From: JAFGXW01 sp964634385
GTDB lineage: Bacteria > Bacillota_I > Bacilli_A > Izemoplasmatales > Izemoplasmataceae
DNA: 15,780 nucleotides
Direction of reading: 5' to 3'
Assembly (NCBI GenBank): GCA_964634385.1
Contig: CAZWIZ010000023.1
Span: 1 to 15,780 of the forward strand
Shown here: positions 15,206 to 15,780 of the stretch, one piece after another
How the letters are laid out: each line of letters begins with the position of its first letter
How positions within the stretch are numbered: the first letter of the stretch is position 1
Program-made: the position numbers and the translations under genes
The notes under the pieces: generated by a model
Database searches by the model: none
What the model was told of the DNA's origin: nothing
Seen by the model: the letters and a program-made list of their open reading frames with translations, nothing else

Positions 15206-15280
15206 ATGTCTTTAGATTTATTTGAGTTAATAATTGTTGGAACAATTATTGCTGCTATTATTTATGCTTTATTTTTCTAA
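15206..15280 (+). CDS. Single-helix peptide, likely 3' part of the same frame-broken gene
   Basis: A 24-residue frame from ATG 15206, M-S-L-D-L-F-E-L-I-I-V-G followed by a hydrophobic helix to L-F-F. On its own it lacks a good SD and starts 4 bases after the stop of the preceding frame. Upstream, the same frame is open back through the A runs and reads V-Q-K-F-T-S-R-N-N-F before the ATG, so it looks like the C-terminal membrane helix of the protein that begins at 15052 or 15058. Alternatively it is a tiny independent membrane peptide translated by coupling. Confidence 0.5.
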   Translation: MSLDLFELIIVGTIIAAIIYALFF

Positions 15281-15309
15281 TAATATATATATAAATTAGG
15301 AGTGGTTTT

Positions 15310-15576
15310 ATGAAAAGAGTATCAAGTGGAGGACGACATATTGGCGGTGCAGGATATCGAGGAATGTCTAGAGGAGGGCGTTCTTCTTCAGGAAGTCGAT
15401 ACAGAAGTCTGGGGATAACAACAAGATATCGAAATGCATATAAAGTTAGAAGAACAAGAAATTATGGCTATCAAGGGTATACACGAATGTATGGTAGTAG
15501 CATTTTGCCTTTTTGGGCTAGAATTCTTTTCTTTCTAATTCTTATAGGTCTATTGTATGTTGGAATTAAATATTAA
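15310..15576 (+). CDS. Small Gly/Arg-rich tail-anchored membrane protein
   Basis: An 88-residue, very basic protein. Residues 1-62 are rich in Gly, Arg, Ser and Tyr with RGG/SGG-like repeats (R-G-M-S-R-G-G-R-S-S-S-G-S-R-Y-R) and no acidic residue; residues 66-85 are one hydrophobic helix. This predicts a cytosolic basic tail held to the membrane by its C-terminus. AGGAG (15298-15302) lies 7 bases before the ATG. It follows the other small genes within 30 bases and ends the rightward set; a broken terminator arm lies after it. No family recognised. The tail may bind nucleic acid or acidic lipids, which is inference from composition. Confidence 0.75.
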   Translation: MKRVSSGGRHIGGAGYRGMSRGGRSSSGSRYRSLGITTRYRNAYKVRRTRNYGYQGYTRMYGSSILPFWARILFFLILIGLLYVGIKY

Positions 15577-15593
15577 AATATATAAATTGAATG

Positions 15594-15608
15594 AAAAAAA
15601 GCGTCTAA
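15594..15608 (+). other. Left arm of a terminator, apparently split by insertion
   Basis: A run of seven A followed by GCGTCTA has the form of the left half of a Rho-independent terminator after the 15310-15576 gene. The matching right half (TAGACGC plus T run) is not found before the mobile DNA begins at 15611, so the insertion probably split the hairpin. Confidence 0.4.
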
Positions 15609-15610
15609 TG

Positions 15611-15666
15611 TGAACTGCACCCATAAACTTGGACATAGGAAACTATGAAAAAGAGAGGGTGCAGTT
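15611..15666. mobile_element. IS3-family (IS150-like) end with an internal palindrome
   Basis: The sequence TGAACTGCACCC followed by AACTTGGACA (15611-15634) matches the terminal inverted repeat style of IS150-group elements (TGTACTGCACCC...TTGGAC). AACTGCACCC (15613-15622) recurs as its exact complement GGGTGCAGTT at 15657-15666, with a nested CATAG-GAAA-CTATG hairpin between them (15634-15647). No transposase is visible; the rest of the element would lie to the right. The short span may be a solo end, a small non-autonomous element, or the regulatory end of a full IS. Confidence 0.55.
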
Positions 15667-15678
15667 TTCGTATACTAA

Positions 15679-15710
15679 AGTTAAGAGAAATCTCTCTTAG
15701 CTTTTTCTTT
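15679..15710 (+). terminator. Terminator-like hairpin used as intron target
   Basis: Ten-base-pair stem (15679-15688 with 15693-15702, one G-U pair), four-base loop, then TTTTCTTT. The T tract ends exactly where the GTGTGCC of the group II intron starts, which is the insertion pattern of class C introns. Confidence 0.75.
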
Positions 15711-15780
15711 GTGTGCCGGGCATGGCATTAATCTTACTGGTGAAAGTCCAGTCGGGGGTATTTACCACCAACCGTAGTGA
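15711..15780 (+). mobile_element. Group IIC intron, 5' end (partial)
   Basis: The 70 bases to the window edge begin GTGTGCCGGGCATGGC and contain the small hairpin ACTGG-TGAAAGT-CCAGT (15736-15752). This is close to the 5' start of class C group II introns such as that of Oceanobacillus iheyensis (GUGUGCCCGGCAUGGG, then GGGUGAGAGUCCC). Group II introns are self-splicing RNAs that usually encode a reverse transcriptase/maturase in domain IV; that part lies outside the window. The position directly behind a terminator hairpin is characteristic of class C. The call rests on recalled consensus and on context. Confidence 0.8.

Noticed and set aside
1..15780. CRISPR array, tRNA, rRNA or toxin-antitoxin pair
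   Set aside because: No regularly spaced direct repeats, no tRNA-like cloverleaf with a GTTC arm, and no small gene pair with recognisable toxin or antitoxin features was found.

Overview
The window is strongly AT-rich DNA with good Shine-Dalgarno (SD) sites (GGAGG, AGGTGAT), lipobox lipoproteins, short intergenic gaps and Gram-positive-type promoters and terminators. TGG is the only tryptophan codon seen, and long reading frames run without internal TGA, so the standard bacterial code fits better than the Mycoplasma code. This suggests a low-GC Firmicutes or a deep Mollicutes relative (Izemoplasma, Haloplasma or Acholeplasma type). That placement is an inference from style and gene families, not from a marker gene.

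Layout. Positions 1-231 hold the 3' end of a rightward gene for a repeat-domain surface protein, closed by a strong terminator. A stretch without recognisable genes follows. A leftward cell-surface group (3295 to 617) encodes a one-helix membrane protein, an O-antigen ligase/polymerase-like (Wzy_C) membrane protein and a small lipoprotein. Two rightward genes (3640-5677) encode an aminoglycoside phosphotransferase-fold protein with an altered catalytic motif and a GDT1/TMEM165-type cation transporter with a cysteine-bearing tail. A convergent PI-PLC-like secreted protein lies at 5788-6825. Next are a protein that looks remotely like a uracil-DNA glycosylase (7036-7719) and a translationally overlapping pair of a NifX-like protein and a zinc-ribbon/ferredoxin (7782-8556), ended by a strong terminator.

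After about 600 bases without a gene, a lipoprotein and a phosphodiester glycosidase are paired at 9231-11439. A long rightward set follows (11591-15576): YbjQ-like protein, a small membrane protein, a PLDc_N protein, an ABC ATPase and its permease, an acyl-ACP thioesterase, and several small basic or membrane proteins. The PLDc_N-ATPase-permease order matches yxlE-yxlF-yxlG of the Bacillus subtilis sigY operon, but no sigma factor is present here.

The right edge is mobile DNA. It holds an IS3-family (IS150-like) terminus and, directly behind a terminator-like hairpin, the 5' end of a group IIC intron (GTGTGCC...), which runs out of the window.

I found no CRISPR array, tRNA, rRNA or recognisable defence island. 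The least ordinary spots are the apparent AUA/AUU start codons at 14302-14307 and possibly 15058, the poly-A frame break at 15158-15164, the UDG-like protein, and the nested mobile-element junction at the right edge.
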